The translations under genes and the position numbers were made by a program. Below, one piece after another: positions 1 through 5,459 of a stretch of DNA of 5,459 nucleotides; the stretch's first letter is position 1, and every line of letters starts with the position of its first letter. Where the stretch lies: NCBI GenBank assembly GCA_937925895.1, contig CALANC010000216.1, forward strand, positions 1-5,459, read 5' to 3'. The stretch is from an uncultured Desulfobacterales bacterium. GTDB taxonomy: Bacteria > Desulfobacterota > Desulfobacteria > Desulfobacterales > UBA11574. Below the pieces are notes generated by a model, which saw only the letters and a program-made list of their open reading frames with translations, was not told where the DNA came from and did no database searches.

Positions 1-179
1 CCCCAAAGGAAATCCAATTATCCAATCTAATCATGCAGGGCGCCACCAGCAAAAAAATAGGAGAAATTATGGAAATATCCCCAAGAACGGTGGATGCGCA
101 CAGGAAAAATATCAGAAAAAAAATTGGCTTGCAGCAAAAAAGGGTAAACCTCAGATCTTATCTTCTATCTCTCCATTGA
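1..179 (+). CDS. C-terminal end of a LuxR/FixJ-type HTH transcriptional regulator (partial, 5' end outside window)
   Basis: The first complete codon is at base 3 and the frame runs open to a TGA at 177-179, giving 58 residues. The visible part is a LuxR-type (GerE) DNA-binding domain. It has a P-K-E-I start (the usual T-P-R-E-x-x-V position), then GATSKKIGEIMEIS (residues 13-26) as the scaffold helix and turn. The recognition helix follows with SPRTVDAHRKNIRKKIG (26-42), and the tail is RSYLLSLH. This domain binds DNA as a dimer and sits at the C-terminus of response regulators and PAS-containing regulators. The tail style resembles PAS-LuxR proteins of sulfate-reducing deltaproteobacteria, which is a recollection rather than a search result. 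The sensory or receiver domain lies outside the window, so signal and targets are unknown. The gene is separated from larB by 126 bp and is probably a different transcription unit. Confidence 0.85.
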   Translation, partial: PKEIQLSNLIMQGATSKKIGEIMEISPRTVDAHRKNIRKKIGLQQKRVNLRSYLLSLH

Positions 180-203
180 AGCAAAACTGCCACTTATAGA
201 GTC

Positions 204-232
204 TTGACAAAACATATTGAAAATATTAGACA
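204..232 (+). promoter_or_regulatory. Candidate sigma70-type promoter upstream of larB
   Basis: A perfect -35 box TTGACA lies at 204-209. After a 17-nt spacer, TAGACA at 227-232 is a weak -10 match (three of six positions of TATAAT). The spacer is AT-rich. It would drive larB and the downstream phosphoesterase with a leader of about 65 nt. An alternative -10-like TATAAA at 286-291 lies closer to the larB start but has no recognisable -35 box. The call rests on consensus and spacing only. Confidence 0.4.
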
Positions 233-243
233 AGTAGGTCTAA
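214..243. repeat. Two overlapping inverted repeats in the larB promoter region (possible operator)
   Basis: TTAGAC (226-231) and GTCTAA (238-243) form a perfect 6-bp dyad with a 6-nt spacer, overlapping and following the candidate -10 box. A second perfect dyad, ATATT (214-218) and AATAT (222-226) around GAA, fills the spacer between the candidate -35 and -10 boxes. Placement over the promoter fits a repressor site, but neither repeat matches an operator I can name. AT-rich short dyads also occur by chance. Confidence 0.35.
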
Positions 244-305
244 GAAAATTTGGATTAAGATACCGAGCCAAAGAACCGATAATCTTATAAAACGTAAATT
301 ATATC

Positions 306-1055
306 ATGAACATAGACGCTCTGAATCAGCTTCTTCAAAAGGTTGCAACCGGCAAAATATCCGTTCAAGACGCCAGCCAAAAAATGATACACCTATCATT
401 CGAAGACATAGACTATGCCCACATAGACCATCACCGATCTCTACGAAAAGGCTTTCCTGAAGTCATCTTCGGACCAGGCAAAACCTCTGATCAGATTACC
501 GGCATCATGGAAAAAATGATTATTCAGGAAAACGTCGTTCTAATTACGCGGATTGATTCACACCTGGCTGATCAAATCGTTATACGTTTTCCAGAAGCGG
601 TGTATCACGAAGATGCAAAAATGGTCGTTTACCAAAAGCAAGAAATCCCTGAACAAGGAAAGGGTACAATCCTGATAATATCGGCCGGCACATCCGATAT
701 CCCTGTTGCGAAAGAAGCCTATATCACCGCTAAGGTCATGGGAAACCAGGTAGAATCCGTTTTTGATGTAGGGGTTGCCGGTATTCACCGTTTGCTTGAC
801 CATAAAAAACTCATCACTCAGGCATCGGTTCTGATTGTGGTTGCGGGAATGGAGGGGGCACTCCCCAGTGTGGTTGCAGGGATGGTTAGTCGTCCGGTAA
901 TCGCCGTACCCACAAGTATCGGTTATGGTGTCAGCTTGGGCGGTTTAACAGCCCTATTTGCCATGCTAAATAGTTGCAGTTCAAATGTTGCAGTGGTAAA
1001 CATTGATAACGGATTCGGCGCCGGTTATATGGCCTCTATTATAAACAGGACGTAA
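306..1055 (+). CDS. larB: LarB, pyridinium-3,5-biscarboxylic acid mononucleotide synthase (nickel-pincer cofactor synthesis)
   Basis: LarB carboxylates the pyridinium ring of nicotinic acid adenine dinucleotide and hydrolyses the phosphoanhydride, releasing AMP and pyridinium-3,5-biscarboxylate mononucleotide. LarE and LarC then add sulfur and nickel for lactate racemase and related enzymes. The protein is 249 residues, a normal LarB length. A helical N-terminal region (about 1-40) leads to an R-x-GFPEVIFGPGKT motif (47-60). The C-terminal half is a PurE-like AIR-carboxylase domain with SAGTSDIPVAKEA (126-138), DVGVAGIHRL (154-163), GMEGALPSVVAG (181-192), a TSIGYG segment (203-208), and a glycine-rich end near 237-240. 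Asp131, Glu183 and Cys224 (in LNSC) appear to match catalytic residues I recall from the Lactobacillus enzyme (D128, E180, C221). ATG 306 is the only ATG start before an in-frame stop at 288-290. No Shine-Dalgarno is visible, so initiation may be weak or from a short leader. larC and larE are not in the window. Confidence 0.95.
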   Translation: MNIDALNQLLQKVATGKISVQDASQKMIHLSFEDIDYAHIDHHRSLRKGFPEVIFGPGKTSDQITGIMEKMIIQENVVLITRIDSHLADQIVIRFPEAVYHEDAKMVVYQKQEIPEQGKGTILIISAGTSDIPVAKEAYITAKVMGNQVESVFDVGVAGIHRLLDHKKLITQASVLIVVAGMEGALPSVVAGMVSRPVIAVPTSIGYGVSLGGLTALFAMLNSCSSNVAVVNIDNGFGAGYMASIINRT

Positions 1056-1061
1056 CTCCCT

Positions 1062-1736
1062 ATGAGCACAAATGAAAAATTTTGGCTAGGATTTGGCGAT
1101 ATTCACGAAGATCTGTCTCTTCTCAGCGAAATTCCAGACCTCGACGCCGCAGATGGCGTGATCATTAGCGGAGATATCACCAACGGGGCCGGTACGCGAA
1201 GAGCCAGTATGTTATTGGAGGTTGTTTATAAGATCAACCCGAACATATACGCTCAAATAGGCAATATGGATTATGCAGAAATCACCTCCTACCTGGATCA
1301 GAGAGGGTGGAACATCCATGCACGGGGACGCCAGCTCGCAGAAGGCGTCGGCATAATGGGTTTAGGATATTCGACACCAACCCCTTTCATGACCCCTTCC
1401 GAGGTTTCTAACGCCAGGCTGGCCCAATGGTTGCACCAAGGCTACGAGGATGTAAAACATCTGCAAAAACTGGTTCTCGTAGCCCATGATCCCCCTTTTG
1501 GGTCCAAAGCGGCCAAACTCCCATACGGGGAAAACGTGGGAAACAGGGCTGTGCTTGAATTTATTCAACAGGTACAGCCGGATATCTGTCTTACCGGTCA
1601 TATCCACGAAGCAGTATCTGAAGACTATATTGGTCGGACAAAAGTGATAAATCCAGGAATGTTCTGCATGGGTGGCTATGTCTTGATTCAGCTGAAGGAT
1701 GATAAGCTGGATGCAAGGCTTATGTATGCAGGTTAG
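1062..1736 (+). CDS. Calcineurin-like metallophosphoesterase
   Basis: A 224-residue cytoplasmic protein (no signal peptide or membrane segment) with the full set of dimetal phosphoesterase motifs in order. These are GDIH (12-15, metal ligands Asp13 and His15), SGDITN (36-41, bridging Asp38), GNMD (67-70, Asn68), AHDPP (141-145, His142) and TGHIHE (178-183, His180 and His182). The family hydrolyses phosphomonoesters or diesters with two metal ions. The GHIHE ending resembles small Icc/YfcE-like and archaeal-type members, but the substrate cannot be read from the sequence. It starts 6 bp after larB, with a weak AGGA (1047-1050) 11 nt upstream of the ATG, so co-transcription with larB is likely. 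A role in handling phosphate-containing by-products of LarB (AMP) or in an unrelated nucleotide pool is only a guess. Confidence 0.88.
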   Translation: MSTNEKFWLGFGDIHEDLSLLSEIPDLDAADGVIISGDITNGAGTRRASMLLEVVYKINPNIYAQIGNMDYAEITSYLDQRGWNIHARGRQLAEGVGIMGLGYSTPTPFMTPSEVSNARLAQWLHQGYEDVKHLQKLVLVAHDPPFGSKAAKLPYGENVGNRAVLEFIQQVQPDICLTGHIHEAVSEDYIGRTKVINPGMFCMGGYVLIQLKDDKLDARLMYAG

Positions 1737-1741
1737 GACCT

Positions 1742-2224
1742 TTACTGTTTATAGCCGATAGCGCGTAAAAAGCCCTTTCGGTCCTCAATATCTGATTCCG
1801 TCTCGATCCCCTTTGAGCTAAACCCGTCGACTACTCCTATGATTCCTCGACCCAATCCGGTTTCCATTACCAGAACTTCCACCGGGTTTGCGGTTGCACA
1901 AAAAATCCTACAGACTTCAGGAACGTTTTTAATGGCATTCAAAACATTTACCGGAAACATGTCTTTCATAATTAAGATAAAACTATGACCCGCAGACAGT
2001 GCGAAAGCATTTTTCTTCGCCAATTCAATCAACTCATTGTCCGTGCCTGTATATCTTACGAGACAAGGCCCGGATGCTTCACAGAATGCCAGGCCGAATT
2101 TAGCTCCGGGTACCGTGTTCACCATTGCCTCATATATATCCTCAACCGTCTTGATAAAGTGAGAATGTCCTAAGATCATATTTAACTCATCCGCCTTGTC
2201 GATCTTTACCGTTTTGATTTCCAT
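1742..2224 (-). CDS. Adenosine-specific kinase family protein (PF04008 type)
   Basis: A 160-residue protein matching the small family typified by an adenosine-specific kinase from Pyrobaculum (from memory). It is unrelated to the ribokinase-type adenosine kinases. Conserved blocks are GHSHFIKTVEDIYEA (19-33), FGLAFCEASGPCLVRYTGTD (43-62), a GHSFILIM segment (79-86), FPVNVLNAIKNVPEV (90-104), IFCATANP (107-114) and GLGRGIIGVVDG (123-134). Length is typical and the protein appears complete and cytoplasmic. The family is annotated as phosphorylating adenosine to AMP, but experimental support is thin, so the reaction should be treated as provisional. It is the last gene of the clpS-clpA-aat run, 13 bp downstream of the aat stop, with its own strong ribosome binding site. 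Its stop codon lies 5 bp from the stop of the convergent phosphoesterase gene. No clear functional link to the N-degron genes is evident. Confidence 0.9.
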   Translation of the reverse strand: MEIKTVKIDKADELNMILGHSHFIKTVEDIYEAMVNTVPGAKFGLAFCEASGPCLVRYTGTDNELIELAKKNAFALSAGHSFILIMKDMFPVNVLNAIKNVPEVCRIFCATANPVEVLVMETGLGRGIIGVVDGFSSKGIETESDIEDRKGFLRAIGYKQ

Positions 2225-2228
2225 TTGT

Positions 2229-2236
2229 CCCTCCTT
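2229..2236 (-). promoter_or_regulatory. Strong Shine-Dalgarno of the adenosine-specific kinase gene
   Basis: On the minus strand AAGGAGGG lies 4 nt before the ATG (2224-2222), placing the AGGAGG core at good spacing. It fixes the start codon and starts just downstream of the aat TGA at 2240-2238. It is by far the best ribosome binding site in the window, suggesting that this distal gene is translated independently of the weaker upstream cistrons. Confidence 0.85.
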
Positions 2237-2237
2237 T

Positions 2238-2945
2238 TCAAGGCAATGTTACGGCATCTTCCTCGGGGAAAATCCACTTACCCCGAAGCGTCGGCGTCTG
2301 AAGAGATTTCTTGAGCTGCTGCAAAAAGAGTCTCCTCGGTATTTGTTTGGCGCCAAAACGAACCAGATGCTCGGTTGTTGTTTGGCAATCGATAAGATCA
2401 AAAGACATGGAATTAAGATATTCCACCAGTTTGACCAGAGCCACATTTGAAGCATTGCTGGCGAGTGTGAACATCGATTCTCCGAAGAAACATCTCCCCA
2501 GAGAGACGCCATACAACCCGCCAACCAACTCATCTTTTTGCCAGACTTCCACGGAATGGGCAAAACCCGATTCGTGGAGTTCGCAATAGGCATTTATCAT
2601 ATCTTTTACAATCCAGGTGGGCTCATTTTTGTGCAATCGAATGTGGGCGCATTGAGTTATTACCTGAACAAATTCTAAATCCATGGTCACATGATACAAT
2701 TTTTTTTTTATAATCTTTTTTAGGGTTTTGGAAATCTTAATCTCGCGGGGATACAGGACAAGACGGGGATCGGGCGACCACCACATAATGGGTTCGTTAT
2801 CTGAATACCATGGAAAAATGCCCATTTGATAAGCCAGGATAAGACGCTTCCGGCTTAGATCACCACCCATGGCCAACAGACCCTGTTCAGAGGCAAGATG
2901 GGGTGAAGGAAACGCTATTTTATCGGATAAAAGAAAAACAGGCAT
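2238..2945 (-). CDS. aat: Leucyl/phenylalanyl-tRNA--protein transferase (Aat)
   Basis: Aat transfers Leu or Phe from aminoacyl-tRNA onto proteins with N-terminal Arg or Lys, creating a destabilising residue for ClpS/ClpAP. The 235 residues match the usual length (E. coli 234). Motifs in order are FPSP (12-15), GLLAMGGDL (22-30), AYQMGIFPWY (38-47), WWSPDPR (55-61), TWI (110-112), AHSVEVW (129-135), GGLYG (142-146), FFGESMF (153-159) and DLIDCQ (183-188). Glu156, Asp186 and Gln188 fall at the numbers I recall for the E. coli active site. Two differences stand out: the common S-R after GESMF is T-L (160-161), and the NASK lysine is Asn167. The start is 21 bp after the clpA stop. No Shine-Dalgarno is visible and the clpA stop is in the same frame, so translation is probably coupled to clpA. 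A run of ten A (2700-2709) encodes part of IKKK at 79-82. Confidence 0.96.
   Translation of the reverse strand: MPVFLLSDKIAFPSPHLASEQGLLAMGGDLSRKRLILAYQMGIFPWYSDNEPIMWWSPDPRLVLYPREIKISKTLKKIIKKKLYHVTMDLEFVQVITQCAHIRLHKNEPTWIVKDMINAYCELHESGFAHSVEVWQKDELVGGLYGVSLGRCFFGESMFTLASNASNVALVKLVEYLNSMSFDLIDCQTTTEHLVRFGAKQIPRRLFLQQLKKSLQTPTLRGKWIFPEEDAVTLP
2700..2709 (-). repeat. A10 homopolymer tract inside aat
   Basis: Ten consecutive A on the coding strand span the end of the Ile79 codon and the three Lys codons AAA AAA AAA (residues 80-82). Runs of this length are known hot spots for polymerase slippage. By my reading, loss of one A gives a stop within a few codons, and gain of one A gives a stop about 27 codons later. 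Either way the catalytic half is lost. Confidence 0.9.
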
Positions 2946-2966
2946 GAATATTGGATGTGGTACGGA

Positions 2967-5231
2967 TCAAGAAACCAATACTCTGGATTTAGAATATTCA
3001 AAAGTCAACTCGTCGTTTTCAAGATCGATAAATACATCGCCACCGCTTTCGAGACTTCCAAAAAGAATCTCATCCGAAAGTATATCTTTGATTTCAGTCT
3101 GGATCAACCGGGTTAGCGGTCTGGCGCCAAATCGAGGTTCATGACCGTTTTGCGCCAACCAAGTTCTTGCCTCGGAAGAGAGACTGATGGATATTTTTTT
3201 GGCGACAAGCTGTTCTCTGAGCTCCTTCATAAACTTGTCCACCACCATTTTCATTATTTCTTCGGTCAGCGGATTAAAGTGGATAATCCCGTCTAAGCGA
3301 TTTCTGAATTCAGGACTAAAAAATTTTTCGACCGCTTTTCTTCCCTTGTCTTCGGTATCGTATTTCTTGTCACCGAACCCGATGGACTGAATGCTCATTT
3401 CTCTTGTGCCGGCGTTTGATGTCATCATTATAATTACATTTCTGAAATCAGCTTGTTTTCCGCTGTTGTCCGTCAGGGTGGCATGATCCAGAACCTGTAG
3501 TAAAATATTAAACATATCCGGATGCGCCTTTTCTATTTCATCCAACAACAGGACGCTGTGAGGATGTTTGCGGATACCGTCCGTTAAAAGCCCGCCTTGA
3601 TCAAATCCGATATAACCCGGAGGTGCACCTATGAGACGAGCCACTGCATGCTTCTCCATGTACTCGCTCATGTCAAATCGCAAGAATTGGACGCCCAGAA
3701 TCATGGAAACCTGCCGGCTCACTTCTGTTTTTCCTACTCCGGTCGGACCGGCAAACAAGAACGATCCAATAGGTCTTTCAGGAATCCCGAGACCGGCACG
3801 AGAGCGTTTAATAGCGGTTGCCAGGGAATTTATGGCATCGTCCTGGCCGAAAACCACCTGTTTGAGCTCATACTCAAGATTTTCCAGCTTTGTCTTATCA
3901 GGAGTTGATACGCTGATAGTTGGTATTCTGGCAATTTTGGCAACAATTTTTTCGATATCTCTTGGGTTAATCTTTTTCCTGCGAGACGATCCTGAAAGTC
4001 TGACAAAAGCCCCGGCTTCGTCGATCACATCTATTGCTTTATCCGGCAGATAACGGTCATTGATGTATTTATCGGACAGCTCTGCAGCTGCTTTAAGAGA
4101 CTGATCCGTATAAACAATACCGTGGTGTTCCTCGTAGCGTGATCTTAATCCTTTTAAGATCTGAACGGTTTCCTTAACCGGGGGTTCTATAATTTCGATT
4201 TTTTCAAAGCGACGTGACAGAGCGCGATCCTTTTCAAAATAATTCTTGTAATCTTCATAGGTGCTTGAGCCGATACACCGCAGTTCACCGGTGGCGAGCG
4301 CAGGTTTTAAAATATTCGAGGCATCCATGGAACCTCTACTGGTAGCACCCGCCCCCACCGTGGTGTGAATTTCATCAATAAATAAAATGGCATCTTTTTT
4401 CTTTTTAAGCTCCGCCAGCACTCCTTTTAGACGCTGTTCGAAATCACCGCGGAATTTCGTACCGGCGAGTAACCCGCCGAGATCAAGTGAATATATGCGA
4501 ACATCTTTAAGTAGATCTGGGACCAGCCCGTCGTTGATTCGAATCGCCAATCCTTCGGCAAGGGCCGTTTTCCCCACACCGGGGTCTCCGACAAAGATCG
4601 GGTTGTTTTTCCGCCTCCGACAAAGAATCTGAATGGTTCGTTCAATCTCGAGTTCTCTGCCGATCAGTGGGTCTAACTTTCCTTGAGCCGCTAGCTGAAC
4701 CAGATCGATGGTGAACAGTTCAAGGGGATCTGTCTTTTTCTTTTTTTTCCTCTCACCCTGTTCTGTTTTTGCAAATCCACCGGGTTTTTCACCAAAGGGG
4801 GTCCTGGAAATGTCATGGGAGATATAGCTTAAAACATCGAGTCGGGTAATACCTTCTGCACTCAGAAAGTATTCTGCATGGGAGTCTTTTTCCTGAAAAA
4901 TCGACGCCAGGATGTCACTTATTTCCACCTCTTGTTTCTCGGCTGAACGGACATGATTCACCGCTCTCTGAATCACCCTCTGAAAACCCAGCGTCTGTTG
5001 GAGTATGTATTCATCCCCTTCGGGGATTTTCTCGATTTTTTCATTAAAAAATGCTTCTAAGGTATGTTTGAGGTTTTCAACATTGCCGCCACAATTCTCT
5101 ATAATTTCAACTCCATAACTGTCGAACAAGATGGCAAAAAGCAGGTGTTCTATACAGACATACTCGTGGCGTCTTTTTTTGGCTTCTTTGACAGCAAAAC
5201 CAAGTGTTTCGCTGAGCTCTTTACTAATCAT
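2967..5231 (-). CDS. clpA: ATP-dependent Clp protease ATP-binding subunit ClpA
   Basis: ClpA is the double-ring AAA+ unfoldase that feeds substrates, including ClpS-delivered N-degron proteins, into ClpP. It is 754 residues (E. coli 758). The N-domain covers about 1-142 (RHEYVCIEHLLFAIL at 21-35). A charged linker (about 143-170) contains KKKKK at 162-166. D1 has Walker A GDPGVGKT (215-222), pore loop GTKFRGDFE (257-265), Walker B ILFIDE (282-287) and arginine fingers in ALSRRFEKI (337-345). There is no ClpB/ClpC-type middle domain. D2 has Walker A GPTGVGKT (495-502), pore loop GYIGF (539-543), Walker B LLLDEIEKAH (561-570), sensor 1 MTSNAG (603-608) and sensor 2 GARPL (702-706). IGF at 617-619 is the expected ClpP-docking tripeptide, which separates it from ClpB. 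The ATG is 3 bp after clpS, with a GGAG-type site (5247-5244) inside the clpS end. The A-rich linker carries a possible -1 frameshift signal. Confidence 0.98.
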   Translation of the reverse strand: MISKELSETLGFAVKEAKKRRHEYVCIEHLLFAILFDSYGVEIIENCGGNVENLKHTLEAFFNEKIEKIPEGDEYILQQTLGFQRVIQRAVNHVRSAEKQEVEISDILASIFQEKDSHAEYFLSAEGITRLDVLSYISHDISRTPFGEKPGGFAKTEQGERKKKKKTDPLELFTIDLVQLAAQGKLDPLIGRELEIERTIQILCRRRKNNPIFVGDPGVGKTALAEGLAIRINDGLVPDLLKDVRIYSLDLGGLLAGTKFRGDFEQRLKGVLAELKKKKDAILFIDEIHTTVGAGATSRGSMDASNILKPALATGELRCIGSSTYEDYKNYFEKDRALSRRFEKIEIIEPPVKETVQILKGLRSRYEEHHGIVYTDQSLKAAAELSDKYINDRYLPDKAIDVIDEAGAFVRLSGSSRRKKINPRDIEKIVAKIARIPTISVSTPDKTKLENLEYELKQVVFGQDDAINSLATAIKRSRAGLGIPERPIGSFLFAGPTGVGKTEVSRQVSMILGVQFLRFDMSEYMEKHAVARLIGAPPGYIGFDQGGLLTDGIRKHPHSVLLLDEIEKAHPDMFNILLQVLDHATLTDNSGKQADFRNVIIMMTSNAGTREMSIQSIGFGDKKYDTEDKGRKAVEKFFSPEFRNRLDGIIHFNPLTEEIMKMVVDKFMKELREQLVAKKISISLSSEARTWLAQNGHEPRFGARPLTRLIQTEIKDILSDEILFGSLESGGDVFIDLENDELTFEYSKSRVLVS
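4701..4759 (-). promoter_or_regulatory. Candidate programmed -1 ribosomal frameshift cassette in clpA (dnaX-like)
   Basis: Read on the minus strand, an SD-like AGGG (4759-4756) is followed after 9 nt by the heptamer A_AAA_AAG (4746-4740). The heptamer is in phase, with AAA and AAG being the zero-frame codons Lys163 and Lys164. Seven nt further on is a hairpin (4732-4701): outer stem CAGATC/GATCTG (6 bp), inner stem TGAA-CTG-TTCA. After a -1 slip the reading is E-K-D-R-S-P and then TGA at 4722-4720, inside the hairpin, giving a 170-residue product limited to the N-domain and linker. The arrangement copies the E. coli dnaX signal (SD-like element, A_AAA_AAG, stem-loop, early stop). A lysine-rich linker could produce the heptamer by chance, and the stem is only moderately stable. 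Confidence 0.4.
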
Positions 5232-5234
5232 GGC

Positions 5235-5459
5235 TTATTCTCTCTCCATTGTACACTTTAGCGGAAAACCTTTTTCCCGGGCAAATGCGTGTACGGTTTC
5301 AACTTTGGTTTCCGACACTTCATATGGATAAACTCCACAAATGCCGACACCATTGTTGTGGACATTCAGCATAATCTCCACCGATTCTTGGGGAGATTTA
5401 TTAAAGACGAACATCAGGACTTCTACGACAAACTCCATGGTTGTGTAGTCATCATTGAG
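5235..5459 (-). CDS. clpS: ATP-dependent Clp protease adaptor ClpS (partial, N-terminus outside window)
   Basis: ClpS binds proteins with N-terminal Leu, Phe, Tyr or Trp and hands them to ClpA. The frame is open to the window edge, so the Met codon at 5438-5436 is internal: the residues before it, LNDDYTT, are the conserved ClpS core. The 74 visible residues include [10 protein letters not shown], the helix ending in MLNVHNNG, then ICGVY, E-V-S-E-T-K and the PLKCTMERE tail. With an offset of 32 they align to E. coli numbering. The binding-pocket residues Asn34, Asp35, Thr38, Met40, His66 and Leu99 are all present (here 2, 3, 6, 8, 34 and 67). Retention of the Met40 gatekeeper predicts the normal strict specificity that excludes Ile and Val. 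The first roughly 30 residues and the promoter are outside the window. The TAA stop is 3 bp from the clpA ATG. Confidence 0.97.
   Translation of the reverse strand, partial: LNDDYTTMEFVVEVLMFVFNKSPQESVEIMLNVHNNGVGICGVYPYEVSETKVETVHAFAREKGFPLKCTMERE

Noticed and set aside
1726..1740. GGTTAGGACC as a bidirectional terminator between the convergent genes
   Set aside because: Only a 3-bp GGT/ACC pairing is possible and no T run follows on either strand.
2249..2593. 114-codon minus-strand frame overlapping aat
   Set aside because: It is an out-of-frame reading of aat; the aat frame carries all the conserved motifs.
3631..4053. 140-codon plus-strand open frame opposite clpA
   Set aside because: It lies wholly antisense to the conserved ClpA ATPase region, has serine/arginine-rich low-information sequence, and shows no recognisable domain or ribosome binding site; it is a shadow of clpA.
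4427..4645. Minus-strand open frame of 72 codons inside clpA
   Set aside because: It is an alternative frame of the D1 ATPase coding region (over the Walker A and pore-loop region) with no family resemblance.
5235..5438. A 67-residue ClpS starting at the internal Met (5438)
   Set aside because: The upstream in-frame codons to the window edge encode LNDDYTT, the conserved ClpS core that contains pocket residues, so the gene is partial rather than short.
1..5459. CRISPR arrays, tRNA/rRNA genes, insertion sequences or phage genes
   Set aside because: No spaced direct repeats, cloverleaf-like sequence, transposase or integrase frame was seen; nearly all bases are covered by recognised housekeeping or metabolic genes.

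Overview
The window looks like ordinary chromosome from a moderate-GC Gram-negative bacterium. The best guess is a deltaproteobacterial sulfate reducer or relative (Desulfobacterota). Two things suggest this: the style of the LuxR-type C-terminus at the left edge, and a clpS-clpA-aat gene run next to a LarB gene and an archaeal/anaerobe-type adenosine-specific kinase. The lineage is inferred from protein style only.

Layout. Bases 1-179 (+) hold the last 58 residues of a LuxR/FixJ-type helix-turn-helix protein. Bases 180-305 are a non-coding gap with a candidate promoter and nested inverted repeats. Bases 306-1055 (+) encode LarB, the first enzyme of nickel-pincer nucleotide synthesis. It is followed 6 bp later by a calcineurin-like metallophosphoesterase (1062-1736, +). 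Everything to the right is on the minus strand and reads right to left: clpS (5235-5459, cut by the window edge), clpA (2967-5231), aat (2238-2945) and an adenosine-specific kinase (1742-2224). The gaps of 3, 21 and 13 bp suggest one operon. The two gene blocks converge at 1737-1741 with only 5 bp between stop codons and no visible terminator.

How the genes work together. Aat adds Leu/Phe to proteins with N-terminal Arg/Lys, ClpS recognises N-terminal Leu/Phe/Tyr/Trp, and ClpA unfolds the delivered protein into ClpP. The operon therefore carries the writer, reader and unfoldase of the bacterial N-degron pathway; only ClpP is missing from the window. LarB carboxylates and cleaves nicotinic acid adenine dinucleotide, releasing AMP; its phosphoesterase neighbour and the facing adenosine kinase may touch the same nucleotide pool, but that is speculation.

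The most notable non-standard signal is inside clpA, at the linker between the N-domain and the first ATPase domain. A dnaX-like -1 frameshift cassette is visible there: an SD-like AGGG, then A_AAA_AAG in the correct phase, a 7-nt spacer, and a hairpin containing a -1-frame stop. If used, it would make a 170-residue N-domain-only ClpA. I see no wholly new gene system; the other findings are modest.
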